Below are positions 1 through 7,532 of a stretch of 64,000 bases of DNA, in pieces (position 1 is the stretch's first letter; each line of letters begins with the position of its first letter). The translations under genes and the position numbers were made by a program. The notes under the pieces are model-generated. The model did not search any database. It saw nothing but the letters and a program-made list of their open reading frames with translations, and was not told where the DNA came from. The DNA lies in the NCBI RefSeq assembly GCF_052180215.1, contig NZ_CP197471.1, positions 530,001 through 594,000 of the forward strand. The letters run 5' to 3'. The DNA is from Pseudoneobacillus sp052180215. Lineage in GTDB: Bacteria; Bacillota; Bacilli; Bacillales; Cytobacillaceae.

Positions 1-1
1 C

Positions 2-409
2 TCTGAAGGTTATATAAAAATGGAAACGGGGATACTATCACTTAAACAATTGGAGATGCTTCTAAATCATCTACCGGTTGATATTACCTTCATTGACCAT
101 GAAGATGTCGTCCGTTACTTCTCCCATGGAAAAGAACGAATATTTGCACGCACTAAAGCCGTTATCGGCCGCACAGTGCAAAACTGTCATCCCCCAAGAA
201 GTGTTCATGTCGTGGAGGAGCTATTGGAGGATTTTAAATCAGGTAAAAAAGATAGCGAGGACTTCTGGATTAAGTTCCGTGATAAATATGTTTATATCCG
301 TTACTTCGCAGTTCGTGATGAGAATGGAAAATACATTGGAACTCTTGAATTCACGCAAAATATTGACCCGATTAAAGCCATTGAAGGCGAAAAACGAATT
401 TTATCATAG
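2..409 (+). CDS. DUF438-type PAS domain protein, C-terminal part (5' end outside window)
   Basis: The frame is open to the left edge; codons before the first internal ATG (20) read SEGYIK and continue smoothly, so the true start lies upstream. The visible ~135 residues form a PAS domain of the kind closing DUF438 proteins: LPVDITFIDHEDVVRYFS, then RIFARTKAVIGR, VQNCHPPRSV and a final EGEKRIL. In that family a hemerythrin-like/DUF438 region precedes the PAS domain and should lie outside the window. Likely a cytosolic sensor, possibly binding haem or another small ligand; the ligand is not visible here. Family assignment is by recalled motif pattern. Confidence 0.85.
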   Translation, partial: SEGYIKMETGILSLKQLEMLLNHLPVDITFIDHEDVVRYFSHGKERIFARTKAVIGRTVQNCHPPRSVHVVEELLEDFKSGKKDSEDFWIKFRDKYVYIRYFAVRDENGKYIGTLEFTQNIDPIKAIEGEKRILS

Positions 410-587
410 GCTCTTTTCTGAACCTTTGTTGCTTTTTTAGATTAATAAATAGGCATTTCTCGATATAGGGTGTTAAACTCATACGGAAATGAAGAAAAGA
501 GCTGATCATTTATTAAGAGAGCCTGTAAAAATCCGGCTTTAGGGATTTTTACGAAAACCACAAACTATACGAAAACAGCTTTATCAT
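410..587. repeat. Interspersed intergenic repeat, copy 1 (CTCTTTTC...GAAAAGAG ends)
   Basis: Shares with 15914-16068 the order CTCTTTTC, CTTTGTTGCTTTT, a 'TATAGGG' block, AAGAAAAGAGCTG, 'CACTTATTAAGA' or similar, and AAACAGCTTT near the end. CTCTTTTC and GAAAAGAG can pair across ~75 nt. No open reading frame; both copies directly follow a + strand gene. Confidence 0.7.
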
Positions 588-598
588 AAAAAAGAAAG

Positions 599-627
599 CG
601 AACAGTCAATGTGCTGTTCGCTTTTTA
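599..627 (+). terminator. Rho-independent terminator
   Basis: GCGAACAG and CTGTTCGC form an 8-bp stem followed by TTTTT. It lies after the 410-587 repeat and probably ends transcription from the PAS gene. Confidence 0.7.
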
Positions 628-653
628 ATTGGATTTTTAGTGTAGACTGTGGC

Positions 654-748
654 TTATCAACCGCATTTCAAGTTTTATCAACCGAAATTTGGAATTTATC
701 AACCGGCAACTCAAGTTTTATCAACCGAAACCAGCAACTTATCAACCG
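654..748. repeat. Phased word array, family A (TTATCAACCG x5), array A1
   Basis: Perfect TTATCAACCG words start at 654, 675, 696, 718 and 739, so the spacing is 21, 21, 22 and 21 bp. The 11-12 nt between words differ. The array sits between the terminator at 599-627 and the MFS gene at 911. No credible gene: reading frames across it have no ribosome binding site. Confidence 0.9.
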
Positions 749-910
749 CACCCATTCCCCAGCCTCATTCCCCAAAACCCCACCTAACAAAAACCTGTTT
801 ATTTTTACCACCGAAGTGCAAGCTATAAAAAAGCCCAATCTTCCTAAGTGACAGATATGCCTTCCATGGAGTAAAATTGCTTATTGGAAAAATTATGGGG
901 GTTAAGAAAA

Positions 911-2254
911 ATGAAAAGTAGAACGACCGTAATGGTTAGCATTGTTCTGGCGATGCTGGTGGCCTCGATGGATACCACAATTATGAACACAACGATGCCG
1001 ATTATCGCAAAAGAGTTAGGAAGATTTGATTTATATGCTTGGTCCTTCGCGTCATATATGATTGCGAGTACCATTCTTTCCCCTGTAGCAGGGAGACTTT
1101 CTGATTTATTCGGAAGAAAAAGAGTTTTTGCATCTGGAATTATCCTTTTTTTATTCGGGTCACTTCTTTGCGGGTTATCACAAAGTATGATTCAGTTAGT
1201 TATTTTCCGCGCGGTTCAGGGAATAGGTGCCGGATTTATGATGCCTTTTCCAGCGATTATTGCAGGAGACCTTTTTTCTGTTGAAAAACGAGGAAAAATC
1301 CAAGCTTTGTTTACCGGTATGTGGGGCTTATCTGCTGTCCTTGCGCCTTTACTAGGAGCATTTTTTGTTGAGGTTATGACATGGAGATGGATTTTCTTTG
1401 TTAATTTACCTATTTGTATCATTGCATTGTTGACGCTTTTACCATACCAAGAAAAGTATCAGCCAAAGAAAGCAAAGGTCGATTATATTGGAGCTCTATT
1501 ATTTGCAGTTGGTATCACTTTCCTTCTTTTAGTGACGGTGCTTGAAGAAAATCAACTATTATTCGGTGTGATTGGAGCTTTATTCTTAATAGGATTTTAT
1601 TTTTTCGAGAAAAAGCATACATCACCTATTGTCCCACTGTCCATGTTTAAAAATAAGACATTTACTTGGATTAATATCAATTCCTTCCTAGGGACAGTCG
1701 CTCTATTTGGAACGTCGAGTTACATTCCGTTATTTTTACAGAATATTGCACACCTATCGCTTTTCATGAGTGGGGTGGCTCTTCTAGGTACGGCGATTGG
1801 CTGGATGGTTGTGGCAGTTCCAGCAGGAAAATGGATTTTAAAATACGGATACCGACCATTGTTAATGATTGGGAATGTCTTGCTATTCCTTTCAGGCATT
1901 CTATTGGTTCTATTGAATGATAACCATGGTTTCTGGTATGTATTCTTGGCGATGATTGTTCAAGGACTATCTTTTGGGTTATTGAGTACAGTTGGAATCA
2001 TTGGTGTTCAACAGCTTGTTGGGGCTCATGAAAAAGGAATTTCTACTTCGTTTTTCATGTTTTGCCGAAACACAGGTACCGCTATCGGAGTGACGATTAT
2101 GGGAGCACTCTTAACAAGTGGAGCGAATTTTATGGAGGGCATCCATCATTTGTTTATTTTCGGTTTCTTCGGAAGTATTTTGGCTGTGCTAACTTCATTC
2201 TTTATTCCAGGCAACCAAGAGAGTTCAGTGGTAGCACAAAGTAAAATCAGTTAA
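911..2254 (+). CDS. MFS multidrug exporter, DHA2 (EmrB/QacA-like) family
   Basis: About 447 residues with many hydrophobic segments, consistent with the 14-helix DHA2 drug:H+ antiporters. Helix 1 carries the MDTTIMNTTMPII signature (D-T-T-I-x-N), the helix 2-3 loop has GRLSDLFGRKR (MFS motif A), and RAVQGIGAG follows. I chose ATG 911 because GGGGG at 897-901 is spaced 9 nt before it; an in-frame TTG at 884 lacks a ribosome binding site. Expected role is proton-driven efflux of drugs or other hydrophobic compounds across the cytoplasmic membrane. The substrate cannot be read from sequence. The gene stands alone between array A1 and its own terminator. Confidence 0.9.
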   Translation: MKSRTTVMVSIVLAMLVASMDTTIMNTTMPIIAKELGRFDLYAWSFASYMIASTILSPVAGRLSDLFGRKRVFASGIILFLFGSLLCGLSQSMIQLVIFRAVQGIGAGFMMPFPAIIAGDLFSVEKRGKIQALFTGMWGLSAVLAPLLGAFFVEVMTWRWIFFVNLPICIIALLTLLPYQEKYQPKKAKVDYIGALLFAVGITFLLLVTVLEENQLLFGVIGALFLIGFYFFEKKHTSPIVPLSMFKNKTFTWININSFLGTVALFGTSSYIPLFLQNIAHLSLFMSGVALLGTAIGWMVVAVPAGKWILKYGYRPLLMIGNVLLFLSGILLVLLNDNHGFWYVFLAMIVQGLSFGLLSTVGIIGVQQLVGAHEKGISTSFFMFCRNTGTAIGVTIMGALLTSGANFMEGIHHLFIFGFFGSILAVLTSFFIPGNQESSVVAQSKIS

Positions 2255-2284
2255 AAAGGGTGCTTTTAAGCATCCTTTTTTGTT
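2253..2284 (+). terminator. Rho-independent terminator
   Basis: AAAAAGGGTGCTT and AAGCATCCTTTTT pair around a short loop just after the MFS stop codon, with a T run. Confidence 0.8.
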
Positions 2285-2334
2285 AAAATTGAAACAGTTA
2301 TCTTAGTCGATATGTAAGGAAAGGAAGTTTGGCT

Positions 2335-2529
2335 TTGAAAAAGTTAACCGTTATTCCCATTATGATCCTTGTAGCCATCCTGGCGATGTGGATGCTGAAT
2401 AAAGATTATTCGGAAATAGCCCTTCTAATAAGATGGATCATAGCTATAGGTGCGGCCCTTTTATCAGGTGGAATCGCTTATCTAATGTTTACATTAGAAG
2501 AAAGAGACAAAAAGGTGAGAGGTAAATAA
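2335..2529 (+). CDS. Small two-helix membrane protein
   Basis: About 64 residues: a first hydrophobic helix (VIPIMILVAILAMWML), a short polar loop, a second helix (WIIAIGAALLSGGIAYLMF) and a charged basic tail. I chose TTG 2335 because AAGGAAAGGAAG ends about 7 nt before it; TTG 2329 in the same frame is the alternative. No family recognised. It has its own strong bidirectional terminator, so it is probably transcribed alone. Confidence 0.7.
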   Translation: MKKLTVIPIMILVAILAMWMLNKDYSEIALLIRWIIAIGAALLSGGIAYLMFTLEERDKKVRGK

Positions 2530-2564
2530 CAAAAAGGACTTGAAGTTCTTGCCTCATAAATAGA

Positions 2565-2598
2565 AGCCCTAACTTCCAGTGGAGTTAGGGCTTCATTT
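2565..2598. terminator. Bidirectional terminator
   Basis: AAGCCCTAACT pairs perfectly with AGTTAGGGCTT around an 8-nt loop, with T-rich sequence on the + side and A-rich on the other. It separates the convergent small membrane protein and hydrolase genes. Confidence 0.8.
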
Positions 2599-2616
2599 TT
2601 AAATATAAAAAAATAG

Positions 2617-3435
2617 CTAGTAGGTTAAATAGTGATCAAACCATTCAAATATTTCTTTATCACGTTCCTGTTGGTAGTTTGATAATCTATGGTCACCTTC
2701 TGGATAGATGACAAGCTTGTAAATCTTAGAGTGTTCTTCGAGTAATTTGGATAATTCTATCGAATCTTCAACGTGTACTCTATTATCGTTATCTCCATGT
2801 AATATTAATATAGGGATGTTTATTTTATCTGGCCAGAATAAAGCAGACCTCGCTATAAATTTTTCTCGTTCATCAACCTTATTTCCGATAAGTTCTTCAT
2901 GAATCTGATCCATTGGAAAAGGGAGTGACTCTCGTAATAAATTACTCGGAGCACCTACAACTGCAGCAGCTTTTATATCAATACCTAGTTTTATAGCGAT
3001 ATAAGTCATTAATCCGCCCCTAGAATGGCCAAACATTACTTTTCGATTGGAATCAGCGTATGGTAGTGTATCGGCTAACCAGGACATTGCAAATATATCG
3101 CGAATATCTGCTCCTCCAAATTCTTCACTACCCTCTCCACCATCGTTACCACGGTATTGAGTAGCAAGGACAACATAATTTCTGGCTGCGTAGGAAGCTA
3201 ATCGTTCTAACCTTTCTTCGTCGATCTTACCATATTCTCTATTGCCTCCACGATTATAAATGAGTACTGGTAAGGGGCCGTTATCGGTATTCTTTGGTTT
3301 TACTATAAAACCAATAACCCGATAACCATCAATTAAATATTCAATTCGGAATGACTCCACTTTTTCCTCATACTTTTGATTCGTTTTCATCGATACTATG
3401 GAAACAATCTGTCCGTCAGTTAAATTCCTATTCAT
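2617..3435 (-). CDS. Alpha/beta hydrolase, S9 prolyl-oligopeptidase-like
   Basis: About 272 residues. The N-terminal ~55 residues are a short beta-rich part (YEEKVESFRIEYLIDGYRVIGFIVKP) and the rest is an alpha/beta hydrolase core. The nucleophile elbow is GHSRGG, the likely acid is Asp in HGDNDNRV, and the likely base is His in EGDHRL. This matches S9-like dipeptidyl peptidases or esterases; the protein is far shorter than full S9 enzymes because the beta-propeller is absent. ATG at 3435 is preferred because AAAGGG lies ~10 nt upstream. No signal peptide, so probably cytosolic. Substrate unknown. Confidence 0.85.
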   Translation of the reverse strand: MNRNLTDGQIVSIVSMKTNQKYEEKVESFRIEYLIDGYRVIGFIVKPKNTDNGPLPVLIYNRGGNREYGKIDEERLERLASYAARNYVVLATQYRGNDGGEGSEEFGGADIRDIFAMSWLADTLPYADSNRKVMFGHSRGGLMTYIAIKLGIDIKAAAVVGAPSNLLRESLPFPMDQIHEELIGNKVDEREKFIARSALFWPDKINIPILILHGDNDNRVHVEDSIELSKLLEEHSKIYKLVIYPEGDHRLSNYQQERDKEIFEWFDHYLTY

Positions 3436-3861
3436 AAAAACCATCCCTTTCGTTTGCTTAAAACATCAGAGCATGGTTAGGAAGAATGACGATGTAATAA
3501 ATACAATCAATAAAAAAAGACTACGTTCATTACGATAGTCTTTAATCTACTTAGTTTATTAATGATTAAAAGAAAAAATGTAAAGGATTGTAGATACCAT
3601 CGTCAACTTGCTCTGAAATTTTATATACGACACAACAATCCCCTCCTTAAATAATTAAATTTCCTAACTTTTCAAAATATACCATTTTATGTAATGAAGT
3701 TCAATATTTTTTTAAAAATGACCGCCATTTATTTGTAAAAGTAAACAGAAGATCTAAAATGAGTTGTTTTAATAGTTTGGTAAAAAGTGAAATTTATTAT
3801 GCCTGAGATACTATTTTTGGTTATCATGATTAGTAAGAAGGAAACAAGGAGGAAAAAGGCA
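3436..3861. other. Intergenic gap with one hairpin and one candidate small ORF
   Basis: Divergent promoter region between the hydrolase and the SEC-C gene. AAAGACTA (about 3517) and TAGTCTTT (about 3536) form a hairpin. A candidate 24-codon minus-strand gene is listed separately. Sequence from 3640 to 3780 is AT-rich and shows nothing else. Confidence 0.5.
3559..3633 (-). CDS. Candidate 24-residue small protein
   Basis: Minus-strand GTG start preceded by AAGGAGGGG at 6-nt spacing, an unusually strong ribosome binding site for a non-coding gap. The product would be MSYIKFQSKLTMVSTILYIF followed by SFNH: basic then hydrophobic. A hairpin (3517-3543) lies just downstream and could terminate it. 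No family recognised; called mainly on the ribosome binding site. Confidence 0.35.
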   Translation of the reverse strand: MSYIKFQSKLTMVSTILYIFSFNH

Positions 3862-5016
3862 TTGTCATTTTTGAAAAAAATAGAACCGCATCTGCTTAGT
3901 GAAGAATTACTTATTCAAAAATTTATATTAAGACTACTTAGTGAATATTATCCGTTTGTGCCACCCGAATGGACGGAGAGGCTATTAAATGACGCTCTCC
4001 AGTCAAAGGTGAAGGAATTCAACATATTAATGAATCTAGAAAAGTTACCTTTTAGCGAAAGAGCAGTAATGTTTTTAATAGAAGGGCTGAAAAATTCAGA
4101 TGCATCCAATCAATATTTATACTTACGGTTAGTAGACAAGATAGAACCTGAGTTGGCTTTCAAGTATCGGGAACAATTGGAACCATATGCACCAAAGGAT
4201 AACTGGGATTTCTATCGTATTTTACTTGAGGGGTCTGAAGAAGAAGTCTGGGAAACCTATGGAGATTTACTAGGAGGTTTGGGGAAATCACCCGAACATA
4301 ACCATCAACTATATAGTAAGGCAAAACTTTTAGTGAAGACACTTATTCATAAGGGCTGGGTGGATGAGAACGAAATAGACCTTATATTAGGAGAACAGCT
4401 CCATGAAAAATATTTTGCCTATCATGGTATTCTTGCTGTTTATATGATTGGTTTACTGAAGTTACCTAAATACATACCGCTATTAGTGAGTTTTCTCGAT
4501 CGTGATGATGACATCTTACTGGAGGAAACGGCAGATGCGTTAATTTCCTTTCAAAGTGATGAAGTGGTAGAATCGGTGGTTCCATATGCTCGAATGCAGG
4601 AGTCATCTATTTTTGCTATCTCCGTATTAAGTGGAACGAAAACTCCATTGGCTACTCAGGTTTTAAAGGACTTAATGACAGAACTGACAGATGAAGACGA
4701 CCAAAGCATTGTATTTGAAGCCTTGTGCCATCAATTATCTGATGCCGCCTTACCTGAAATAGAAGCTTATTTGAAGAATCATCCACAATCGTATCTCGTT
4801 GAAATAGAGGAACTAGCATACGGATTTTACAAAGTAATGGGTGAGAATCATCCCTATTTAGAAGAATGGAAGCGTATCGCTGAAAAAAATGAAGCAGACT
4901 TCGCAAAGGATATGGAGCGTCAAAATCAACCTAGTAGTTTAAATCCAAAAGTAGGCAGAAACGATCCATGCCCATGTGGCAGCGGGAAAAAATATAAAAA
5001 ATGCTGTGGTGCTTAA
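3862..5016 (+). CDS. SEC-C motif protein with HEAT-like helical repeats
   Basis: About 384 residues. The C-terminus is a classic SEC-C zinc-binding motif, GRNDPCPCGSGKKYKKCC (C-x-C-x8-C-C), as on SecA and many cytosolic proteins. The preceding ~340 residues are helical, with repeated leucine-rich helix pairs (for example YIPLLVSFLDRDDDILLEETADAL) resembling HEAT repeats. TTG 3862 is chosen because AAGGAGG at 3846-3852 is 9 nt upstream; an in-frame ATG at 3787 has no such site. The SEC-C tail suggests protein or ribosome contact, but the role is unknown. Confidence 0.8.
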   Translation: MSFLKKIEPHLLSEELLIQKFILRLLSEYYPFVPPEWTERLLNDALQSKVKEFNILMNLEKLPFSERAVMFLIEGLKNSDASNQYLYLRLVDKIEPELAFKYREQLEPYAPKDNWDFYRILLEGSEEEVWETYGDLLGGLGKSPEHNHQLYSKAKLLVKTLIHKGWVDENEIDLILGEQLHEKYFAYHGILAVYMIGLLKLPKYIPLLVSFLDRDDDILLEETADALISFQSDEVVESVVPYARMQESSIFAISVLSGTKTPLATQVLKDLMTELTDEDDQSIVFEALCHQLSDAALPEIEAYLKNHPQSYLVEIEELAYGFYKVMGENHPYLEEWKRIAEKNEADFAKDMERQNQPSSLNPKVGRNDPCPCGSGKKYKKCCGA

Positions 5017-5026
5017 AGAATTTTGA

Positions 5027-5051
5027 AAAGACCCTAATTTGGGTCTTTTTC
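5027..5051 (+). terminator. Rho-independent terminator
   Basis: AAAAGACCC and GGGTCTTTTT pair around TAATTT, 10 nt after the SEC-C gene. Confidence 0.8.
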
Positions 5052-5113
5052 TGTTTATGCAGTAAGGTTATTTAAGGTTGAATTTTGGTAGAATATGTAA
5101 AAATTGTGACAAA

Positions 5114-5206
5114 GTTAGTAATAATCCAAAAATGTTCAGATATATACTTGAAACAGTCAGATAAATGACGAAAACGGTCAGATAAATCACGAAAACAGTC
5201 AGATAT
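5114..5206. repeat. Phased word array, family B (GTCAGATAA), array B1
   Basis: Words start at 5114 (GTTAGTAATAA, degenerate), 5135 (TTCAGATAT), 5156, 5177 and 5198 (GTCAGATA). All four intervals are exactly 21 bp. Between words, 'GACGAAAAC' or 'CACGAAAAC' recurs. The array fills the gap between a terminator and the DUF3870 gene. A minus-strand frame reads heptad-like LSDRFRH/LSDCFKY, but it lacks a ribosome binding site. Confidence 0.85.
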
Positions 5207-5340
5207 AAGGCTCCTACCAAAAAGGAAGACTAGTAAAAGTGAAATTTTCACCCCCATTTCTGCCACCAATCACCTTTTTCTTACTAACCCGTAATGATAA
5301 ACTATTAATATAGAAATTTTTTGAGATGGAGGTAGGAGTT

Positions 5341-5670
5341 ATGAGAGGCGAAATGAAAGACAGTTATGTATATGTAGCGGGATTTGCTCCATTGCCGAAA
5401 GGAACTCCGGTGTTTGAGTTGCAGAAGTCCCTTGGCTGTTTACTGATTATTGATAAAGAGACAGATATCATCGTAGATTGTGACTTTACTTTTATAAAGG
5501 ATATCACGAATAACTTTCTATCCTCTTTGCTGCGTGGACAATCTCTTCAAAATGGCATCGATCATCTTACAAAATTAATAGAATCGAGATTTTTAGTTTC
5601 TCCGCAAAAGGCGATTATCCAAGCGTTTATTACCGCTTACCAGCGCTATATGGAAAGTAAAATGAAGTAA
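5341..5670 (+). CDS. DUF3870 domain protein
   Basis: About 109 residues covering the whole DUF3870 domain: YVYVAGFAPLPKGTPVFELQ, then LLIIDKETDIIVDCDFTF and a C-terminal SPQKAIIQAFITAYQRY. ATG 5341 is chosen because GGAGGTAGGAG lies just upstream; an in-frame ATG at 5326 overlaps that site. Family members are small cytosolic proteins of unknown function, often near metabolic genes. It precedes the aromatic block but is separated by a promoter and leader, so I do not assume a shared role. Confidence 0.8.
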   Translation: MRGEMKDSYVYVAGFAPLPKGTPVFELQKSLGCLLIIDKETDIIVDCDFTFIKDITNNFLSSLLRGQSLQNGIDHLTKLIESRFLVSPQKAIIQAFITAYQRYMESKMK

Positions 5671-5681
5671 GGTAACAAGTA

Positions 5682-5695
5682 ATAAAGCGCTTGCA
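5682..5695 (+). promoter_or_regulatory. Candidate cre (CcpA) site
   Basis: ATAAAGCGCTTGCA matches 12 of 14 positions of the TGWAARCGYTWNCW consensus. It overlaps the -35 region of the promoter called at 5691-5720, a position expected for catabolite repression of the catabolic genes downstream. Confidence 0.55.
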
Positions 5696-5720
5696 ATTTT
5701 TAGAATATTCGTTATATAAT
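5691..5720 (+). promoter_or_regulatory. Candidate sigma-A promoter of the aromatic block
   Basis: TTGCAA (5691-5696) and TATAAT (5715-5720) are separated by 18 bp. It lies ~195 bp before the LLM monooxygenase start, leaving room for the structured leader. Confidence 0.6.
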
Positions 5721-5750
5721 TTATATATAATTATATTAACATGTTGTTTA

Positions 5751-5881
5751 ACTGGCTAATCTATGGGGAAAGGGAGAGAGACCCAATCTCAATTAAGTAG
5801 ATTAAAAACCAGTGGTAAAAAAAGATCTAGAATCTGATATTTTTTCAGTTTTTTAGATGTTTCTTTGCTACTGGTTTTTTT
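5751..5881 (+). promoter_or_regulatory. Candidate attenuator or riboswitch-like leader
   Basis: Two mutually exclusive structures share CCAGT (5809-5813). Upstream pairing: ACTGG (5751-5755) with that CCAGT, plus TAATCTA (5757-5763) with TAGATTA (5798-5804), enclosing a purine-rich loop. Downstream pairing: AAAAACCAGT (5804-5813) with ACTGGTTTTT (5870-5879), partly extended inside, ending in a T run at 5875-5881. The second is a terminator just before the LLM ribosome binding site. I do not recognise a known riboswitch, T-box or S-box consensus. Confidence 0.6.
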
Positions 5882-5915
5882 GTTGTCCAAAATTGAAAAA
5901 ACGGAGGAAATCGTC

Positions 5916-6926
5916 ATGAAATTTGGTCTATTTACTGTTTTTGATAACTACAAGGAAAAATTTAATCGTTCCCATGAACAATTAATGAAAGAAGTGTTAG
6001 AACAAACCATTCAGGCAGATCGTTTAGGTTACGAATCCGTTTGGTTTGCAGAGCATCACTTTAGTGAATACGGAATCTTAACAACTCCACAGATGCTTTT
6101 GGCTGTTGCCGCTCAGCATACAAAGAACATCCGTTTAGGGGTATCGATCGTGACGTTGCCGTTTAAAAATCCTATTCAAGTGGCAGAGGATTATGCCTTA
6201 CTAGATGTGTTAAGTGATGGGCGCTTAAATTTAGGGTTAGGAAGCGGTTATCTTCCACATGAATTTGCTGGTTTTAATGTAGAAGGAAAAGACAAAGCGT
6301 TCCGTTTTAATGATGCGCTGGCCGTTATTGAAAAAGCCTGGACAGGTGAAAGATTTTCACATGAAGGAGATTATTATCAGTTCAAAGATGTGAAGCTGGA
6401 GGTTATTCCGAAACAAAAGAAGGTTCCAACTTGGATTGGTGCCTTAAGTCCAGTTGGATCAACATTTGTTGGAAAAATGGGCTATAACATTATGGGAGTT
6501 CCATACGTGGCAAGCCGTTCGATCCCTGAATTAAAACAAATTTTGGATGATTATAAAAAGGCATATCGTGAAGCAGGTCATGATGAGAGCAAAATCAATA
6601 TTCCATTGGCACTCCATACGTTTGTGGCTGAAACCCGTGAGGAAGCAGAACAAGTGGCGAGAGAACATTTAAACCTATATTTAGATACTCGTCAGTATGG
6701 AAGAAGTGCGCAATTTGAAGATTTAGAAGAGCGTGAACAACTATTAATTGGGACTCCAGAAGATGTGATTGCCCGTCTGCGATTATATCAAGAAGCTGGC
6801 TGTGACCATGTCATGATGCTTATGAACTTTGGTGGATTGCCACATGAAAAAGTTCTTCAATCCATGGAGCTCGTGGCGGAAAAGGTGATGCCTGCTTTTG
6901 CTAGTGGTGTAAAAGTATCGTCTTAA
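5916..6926 (+). CDS. LLM-class flavin-dependent monooxygenase (luciferase-like)
   Basis: About 336 residues, typical of bacterial luciferase-like TIM-barrel monooxygenases. It begins MKFGLFTVF and has the family pattern GYESVWFAEHHFSEYG, LGVSIVTLPFKNPIQVAEDY, LSDGRLNLGLGSGYLPHEF and a C-terminal GTPEDVIARL. Such enzymes use reduced FMN and O2 to oxygenate a substrate. ATG 5916 follows CGGAGG (5902-5907). The next gene, 31 nt downstream, is an FMN reductase that could supply the reduced flavin, so the two form a plausible two-component system. Its position before the homogentisate genes suggests an upstream step in aromatic degradation; this is inference and the substrate is unknown. Confidence 0.9.
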   Translation: MKFGLFTVFDNYKEKFNRSHEQLMKEVLEQTIQADRLGYESVWFAEHHFSEYGILTTPQMLLAVAAQHTKNIRLGVSIVTLPFKNPIQVAEDYALLDVLSDGRLNLGLGSGYLPHEFAGFNVEGKDKAFRFNDALAVIEKAWTGERFSHEGDYYQFKDVKLEVIPKQKKVPTWIGALSPVGSTFVGKMGYNIMGVPYVASRSIPELKQILDDYKKAYREAGHDESKINIPLALHTFVAETREEAEQVAREHLNLYLDTRQYGRSAQFEDLEEREQLLIGTPEDVIARLRLYQEAGCDHVMMLMNFGGLPHEKVLQSMELVAEKVMPAFASGVKVSS

Positions 6927-6957
6927 CATAAAAATAGCGATTGGAGAGAGGAAGCAG

Positions 6958-7524
6958 ATGAAGATACTTGGAATTTCGGGGACGATTTTAGGTGCCAAAA
7001 CAGCTGTGTTAGTGGAGGCTGTTCTAAAAGAAATCAAGAAAGTAAATCCTGACATTGAAACGGACCTTCTCGATTTAAGAAACTATGAAATGCAATTTTG
7101 TGATGGACGTAAGCTGGAATTATACAATGATGACACAAGAGAAGCGATCCAAAAGGTATCCGAAGCTGATTTTTATTTAATTGGCAGCCCCATTTTTAAT
7201 GGCTCAATGCCAGCACCGTTAAAAAATCTATTCGATATCGTTTCACCGGATGTTTTCCGCCATAAAGTCATGGGGTTTGTCGCAAATGGTGGGACCTATC
7301 AGCATTATTTAGTTATTGAAAATCAGCTAAAGCCAATTGCGGGATATTTCCGTGCTTATGTTGCACCAAGCTATGTTTACGCCCATACCAACCATTTTAA
7401 TATGGCAAATGAAATAACCGATCATGATGTGTTATCTCGTATTGAGGCATTAGCGAAAGAATTAGTGTCAATGCAAGTGGCATTAAAAGGGCAGTGCGCT
7501 TCGTTAAAAGATCAGAAAGTATAA
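6958..7524 (+). CDS. NAD(P)H-dependent FMN reductase
   Basis: 188 residues with a flavodoxin-like fold. The N-terminus ILGISGTILGAKTAVLVEAVL is the FMN-phosphate loop, followed by DFYLIGSPIFNGSMPAPLKNLFD, a typical NADPH-dependent FMN reductase motif. It should make FMNH2 for the adjacent LLM monooxygenase. A GAGAGAGGAAG ribosome binding site precedes ATG 6958. It is followed by a conserved hairpin element (7533-7668) rather than a simple terminator. Confidence 0.88.
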   Translation: MKILGISGTILGAKTAVLVEAVLKEIKKVNPDIETDLLDLRNYEMQFCDGRKLELYNDDTREAIQKVSEADFYLIGSPIFNGSMPAPLKNLFDIVSPDVFRHKVMGFVANGGTYQHYLVIENQLKPIAGYFRAYVAPSYVYAHTNHFNMANEITDHDVLSRIEALAKELVSMQVALKGQCASLKDQKV

Positions 7525-7532
7525 CTTTTTGT

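Noticed and set aside
609..851. Open frame across array A1
   Set aside because: It exists because TTATCAACCG words lack stops in that phase; there is no ribosome binding site, and a 22-bp interval breaks the heptad phase.
5072..5269. Minus-strand frame with heptad-like LSDRFRH/LSDCFKY repeats
   Set aside because: The periodicity is that of the 21-bp array; no ribosome binding site, and similar arrays change phase with 20-bp intervals.
5720..5915. T-box, S-box or purine riboswitch
   Set aside because: None of the conserved core motifs of these classes is present; left as an unclassified attenuator.
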